Assembly: GCF_018398425.1 (NCBI RefSeq)
Contig: NZ_JADPMV010000001.1
Coordinates: forward strand, 992,001-1,056,000
Origin: Pseudomonas lalucatii
GTDB lineage: Bacteria > Pseudomonadota > Gammaproteobacteria > Pseudomonadales > Pseudomonadaceae
DNA length: 64,000 nucleotides
Direction of reading: 5' to 3'
Positions 59,651-64,000 of the stretch are shown piece after piece. A program made the position numbers and the translations under genes. Within the stretch, counting starts at the first letter, position 1. Each line of letters begins with the position of its first letter. The notes beneath the pieces were generated by a model, which saw only the letters and a list, made by a program, of their open reading frames with translations, was not told the origin of the DNA and made no database searches.

Positions 59651-60439
59651 TCAAGCCTCCCCTGCGCGCAGGTTAGCGATAAACGGACCGAAGCCGTTCT
59701 GGCCGAGCCAGAACTTCAGCAGGTTGTCCACCCCATTGCTGGTCAGCGTGGCGCCGGCCAGGCCGTCGACCTGGTGCTCGGCCTGCGGACTCTGTGGATC
59801 GACGCCGCCCTTGACGATGGCCACGGCCAGGTCGCCGTTCGCATCGAACAGGGTCTTGCCCGGCCACTGGCCCTTCCACTTGGGATTGTCGACTTCGCCG
59901 CCCAGGCCCGGGGTCTCGCCATGCTGGTAGAAGCCCATGCCGACCACAGTATTGAGGTCGCCCTTGAGGGCGATGAAGCCGTGCAGGGTCGACCACAGGC
60001 CATAGCCGCGCACCGGCAGGATCAGGGTCTGCACCTGGCCTTCCTGCTCGACCACATAGACGGTGCTGAAACGCTCCTGGCGCTTGATCCCGGCGATGTC
60101 CTCGCCGGCCGGCAGCGCGCCGGACAGCTTCGGGTCCTTGGACGCCTTGAGCGGGTCGAAGGTGACCGGGTCATGGGCCTCGGAGAAGGTGCCGGTTTCC
60201 AGGTCGACCAGTTTCGCCCTGATGGTGCTGGCGAACAGTTCCTTGACCTGCTTGCCGCTCATCGCGGCATCGCCCAGCCCGGCGATCGCCAGGATGCTGC
60301 GCTGCTTGTCCAGCAGGCGGTTGTCCACCTGGGTCGGCTTCAACGCGATGGCCGCGCCGGCGACGAACACCGAGCACACCAGGCACACCAGCAGGGCCAC
60401 CGTCAGCGTGCGCACGGTGGATTCTTTATGACTAGACAT
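59651..60439 (-). CDS. nqrC: NQR subunit C
   Basis: 262 residues. One N-terminal helix; FMN-binding domain with the covalent-FMN threonine in [13 protein letters not shown], the ApbE target. Start ATG60439 overlaps the end of nqrB by 8 nt. Confidence 0.96.
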   Translation of the reverse strand: MSSHKESTVRTLTVALLVCLVCSVFVAGAAIALKPTQVDNRLLDKQRSILAIAGLGDAAMSGKQVKELFASTIRAKLVDLETGTFSEAHDPVTFDPLKASKDPKLSGALPAGEDIAGIKRQERFSTVYVVEQEGQVQTLILPVRGYGLWSTLHGFIALKGDLNTVVGMGFYQHGETPGLGGEVDNPKWKGQWPGKTLFDANGDLAVAIVKGGVDPQSPQAEHQVDGLAGATLTSNGVDNLLKFWLGQNGFGPFIANLRAGEA

Positions 60440-61643
60440 TGCGTGCCAGCCTCCGCTTGATATTGGCTTGAACGACAAAGTGGTCGATCAGCGGTGCGAA
60501 CAGGTTGGCGAACAGAATCGCCAGCATCATGCCTTCCGGGAAGGCCGGGTTGACCACACGGATCAGCACCACCATCACGCCGATCAGGGCACCGAAAATC
60601 CACTTGCCGGTATTGGTCATGGACGCCGACACCGGATCGGTGGCCATGAACAGCATGCCGAAGGCAAAGCCACCAACCACCAGGTGCCAGTGCCAGGGCA
60701 TGGCGAACATCGGGTTGGTCTCCGAGCCGATGGCGTTGAACAGCAGGCTCAGGCCGACCATGCCCAGCATCACGCCGGCGACGATGCGCCAGGAGGCGAT
60801 CTTGGTCAGTACCAGGACGCCGCCACCGATCAGGATGGCCAGGGTGCTGGTCTCGCCCAGGGAACCGTGAATGGTGCCGACGAAGGCGTCCATCCAGCTG
60901 ATGCCCTGGCCGATAACGTTCTCGATGCCGCCGGAGGCCGCCAGGCTCAGCGCCGTGGCGCCGGCAAAGCCGTCCACCGTGGTCCACACCGCGTCGCCGG
61001 ACATCTGCGCCGGATAGGCGAAGAACAGGAAGGCGCGACCGGTCAGGGCCGGGTTGAGGAAGTTCTTGCCGGTACCACCGAACACTTCCTTGCCGATCAC
61101 CACGCCGAAACTGATGCCCAGCGCGACCTGCCACAGCGGAATGCTCGGCGGCAGGATCAGGGCGAACAGCACCGAGGTGACGAAGAAGCCTTCGTTGACC
61201 TCATGCTTGCGGATCGAGGCGAACAGCACCTCCCAGAAACCGCCGACGATGAAGGTCACCGCGTACACCGGCAGGAACCAGGCCGCGCCCTGGACGAAGT
61301 TGTCCCACAGGCTGTTCGGGTCGAACCCGGCCAGCGAGCCGATCAGGGCGAAACGCCAGCCTTCCTGGGCCGCCAGCAGCTCGGGGCTGTTGGCGAAGAT
61401 CAGGTTGGCCTGATAGCCGGCGTTCCACATGCCGAAGAACATCGCCGGGAAGGTGCACAGCCATACGGTGATCATCATGCGCTTGAGGTCGATGCCGTCG
61501 CGCACGTGGGCGGTGGTCTTGGTCACGCTGCCCGGACGATAGAAGAAGGTGTCGATGGCTTCGTACAAGGCATACCAGTTCTCGTACTTGCCGCCCTTCT
61601 CGAAGTTGTGCTCGATCTTGTCGAGGAAATCGCGAATACCCAT
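60432..61643 (-). CDS. nqrB: NQR subunit B
   Basis: 403 residues, about ten helices. Covalent FMN threonine in [13 protein letters not shown]; the quinone and riboflavin sites lie in this subunit. In P. aeruginosa NQR is reported to pump protons rather than sodium; sequence alone does not show which ion is used here. 3 nt after nqrA. Confidence 0.97.
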   Translation of the reverse strand: MGIRDFLDKIEHNFEKGGKYENWYALYEAIDTFFYRPGSVTKTTAHVRDGIDLKRMMITVWLCTFPAMFFGMWNAGYQANLIFANSPELLAAQEGWRFALIGSLAGFDPNSLWDNFVQGAAWFLPVYAVTFIVGGFWEVLFASIRKHEVNEGFFVTSVLFALILPPSIPLWQVALGISFGVVIGKEVFGGTGKNFLNPALTGRAFLFFAYPAQMSGDAVWTTVDGFAGATALSLAASGGIENVIGQGISWMDAFVGTIHGSLGETSTLAILIGGGVLVLTKIASWRIVAGVMLGMVGLSLLFNAIGSETNPMFAMPWHWHLVVGGFAFGMLFMATDPVSASMTNTGKWIFGALIGVMVVLIRVVNPAFPEGMMLAILFANLFAPLIDHFVVQANIKRRLARNV

Positions 61644-61646
61644 GGC

Positions 61647-63017
<1,371 letters not shown>

Positions 63018-63253
63018 TTAGAATACGACCGACACCTTGAACGGCTCATATCGAAAACCAGTGCGAGCCAGCAATCGGTGAGGACAGGCGTGTCGAACGC
63101 GGGTAAAAAATCCGCTCAATTATAGAGAGACGGCCACTGGCTGACCACCCAAGCGCTTGCTTTTTTTGAGTTTTCAGTCAAGTAGTCAGGGCAGCGACAA
63201 CTTGACGCAAGGCCGCCGAGGCGCGGAACACAACCCCTGCCACCGGAGCCGGC

Positions 63254-63720
63254 ATGCCCAACCTGCTTATGCCCGCCACCGCCCTCCTCCTGCCGAGCCA
63301 GCCGCAACCGGCCGGCGCCGGCACACGCCTGGACGAGGCGAACGTCGCCGCGCAGCACCGGCTCGACCGGGAGATTCTGGAATCTGAAGAATCAGGGCCT
63401 GCCGCACCACCATGGGCCGACGCCTATGCGGCCGCTTTCTACAGCGCTCAAGGAACACGCCCCGCCCAGGCACTCGACGCACTGTGCAGCCTGCACCTGG
63501 GACTGCATGACTTTCGTGCGATTGGCCGCGAGGACGTGATCAGGGTTGCCTGGACCACCAACAGACAGCGAGACGCCGACTACGGCGCCTGCGCCCCGAA
63601 CTGGACGCCCTGCGCGCGCAATTTCGCGACACTCGCCCAGGCGACCGCTACGCCCTCGATTACAGCGTCGGCAGCGGCCCGAACCTGGAGCGCGCCAGCC
63701 TGCCGGCCGACCCGCCCACC
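63254..63720 (+). pseudogene. Frameshifted remnant, possibly chalcone-isomerase-like
   Basis: From ATG63254 (GGAG 5 nt upstream) the first frame gives WADAYAAAFY, then LHLGLHDFRAIGREDVIRVAW, which resembles chalcone-isomerase-like bacterial proteins. Near 63572-63576 the family-like wording moves to another frame: PELDALRAQFRD then RPGDRYALDYSVGSGPNL. No proper end follows: that frame runs through the gap terminator to a TAG at 63778. A 1-nt loss plus a cut 3' end fit a decayed gene. The rest of the 62985-63776 gap holds no other gene. Confidence 0.42.
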
Positions 63721-63732
63721 GCACACACAAAA

Positions 63733-63761
63733 AAACGGGAGCCTAAGCTCCCGTTCTTTTC
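63733..63761 (-). terminator. Terminator of the gap gene
   Basis: On the minus strand AACGGGAGCTT pairs with AGGCTCCCGTT, followed by TTTTT; 16 nt past the gap stop. Confidence 0.85.
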
Positions 63762-63776
63762 ACGCCAATCCTGGCC

Positions 63777-64000
63777 TTAGCCCGGAAAGGCCGGCGGGTT
63801 GACGCCGACCATGTCTTCCATCACCCGGACCACCTGGCAGCTGTAGCCGAACTCGTTGTCGTACCACACGTACAGCACCACACGGTTGTCGTTGGCGATG
63901 GTCGCATCGGCATCCACCACACCGGCATGGCGCGAGCCGACGAAGTCGGTGGACACCACTTCCTGGGAATTGACGAAATCGATCTGCTTGTGCAGATCCG
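63777..64000 (-). CDS. gap: Glyceraldehyde-3-phosphate dehydrogenase (3' end only)
   Basis: The 5' part is outside the window. The visible C terminus has [31 protein letters not shown] and [19 protein letters not shown], the last being the GAPDH C-terminal signature. The position after nqr matches PA3001, the longer second GAPDH of P. aeruginosa. Confidence 0.93.
   Translation of the reverse strand, partial: DLHKQIDFVNSQEVVSTDFVGSRHAGVVDADATIANDNRVVLYVWYDNEFGYSCQVVRVMEDMVGVNPPAFPG

Overview
The window is GC-rich, densely packed bacterial chromosome with short overlaps, ATGA/TGATG gene junctions and GC-rich codon use. Gene content and order are those of a Pseudomonas related to P. aeruginosa: from about 15.4 kb onward the order follows P. 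aeruginosa PA2949-PA3001 almost gene for gene, and the first 13 kb follow PA2886-PA2897. Species cannot be fixed from the sequence alone. No tRNA, rRNA, CRISPR array, insertion sequence or prophage is visible.

Layout. (1) 1-7988, plus strand: atuA(3' end)-B-C-D-E-F-G, the acyclic terpene (citronellol/geraniol) catabolic operon; atuH is not next to atuG. (2) 8016-13057, minus strand: a MocR-type regulator, then an operon of a VWA-domain lipoprotein, the ECF sigma factor SbrI, its anti-sigma SbrR and a proline-rich lipoprotein. The last two carry apparent 1-nt frameshifts. (3) 13269-15265, minus: a three-gene envelope operon (periplasmic binding protein, DUF4398 lipoprotein, DUF4398-OmpA lipoprotein). 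(4) 15380-24508: the phospholipase PlaF, the electron-transfer flavoprotein genes etfBA divergent from ETF-ubiquinone oxidoreductase with a perfect palindrome at the promoter, small conserved genes, moaA, a TetR regulator, a class V aminotransferase and the small RNA RgsA. (5) 24548-34620, minus: the fatty-acid/lipid cluster yceD-rpmF-plsX-fabD-fabG-acpP-fabF-pabC-mltG-tmk-holB-pilZ-tatD. (6) 34727-41623: maf, sppA, a HAD phosphatase, rluC and rne, the last with a long leader. (7) 41724-48583, minus: an envelope cluster comEC-exbB-exbD-lpxK-trm112-kdsB-ptpA-murB. (8) 48722-54216: a DUF2062 protein, lolC-lolD-lolE, a PilZ protein, a small exported protein and a glycerophosphodiesterase. (9) 54375-62984, minus: nqrABCDEF-apbE-nqrM followed by the soluble transhydrogenase sth. 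(10) A decayed gene and the 3' end of a glyceraldehyde-3-phosphate dehydrogenase close the window.

How the parts fit. Most of the window is housekeeping: fatty-acid supply, LPS and peptidoglycan precursors, lipoprotein export, and entry of electrons into the quinone pool through ETF-QO and NQR. The atu genes feed acyl-CoA dehydrogenase electrons to ETF, which is encoded nearby.

The most unusual points are: the VWA/SbrI/SbrR/lipoprotein operon as a candidate envelope-signalling unit with two frameshifts; a compensated double frameshift inside sppA; a frameshifted remnant next to gap; a nearly leaderless promoter in front of yceD-rpmF-plsX; and the junction of two gene blocks that lie apart in P. 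aeruginosa. Several frameshifts sit in G/C runs, so sequencing error must be excluded before biology is read into them.
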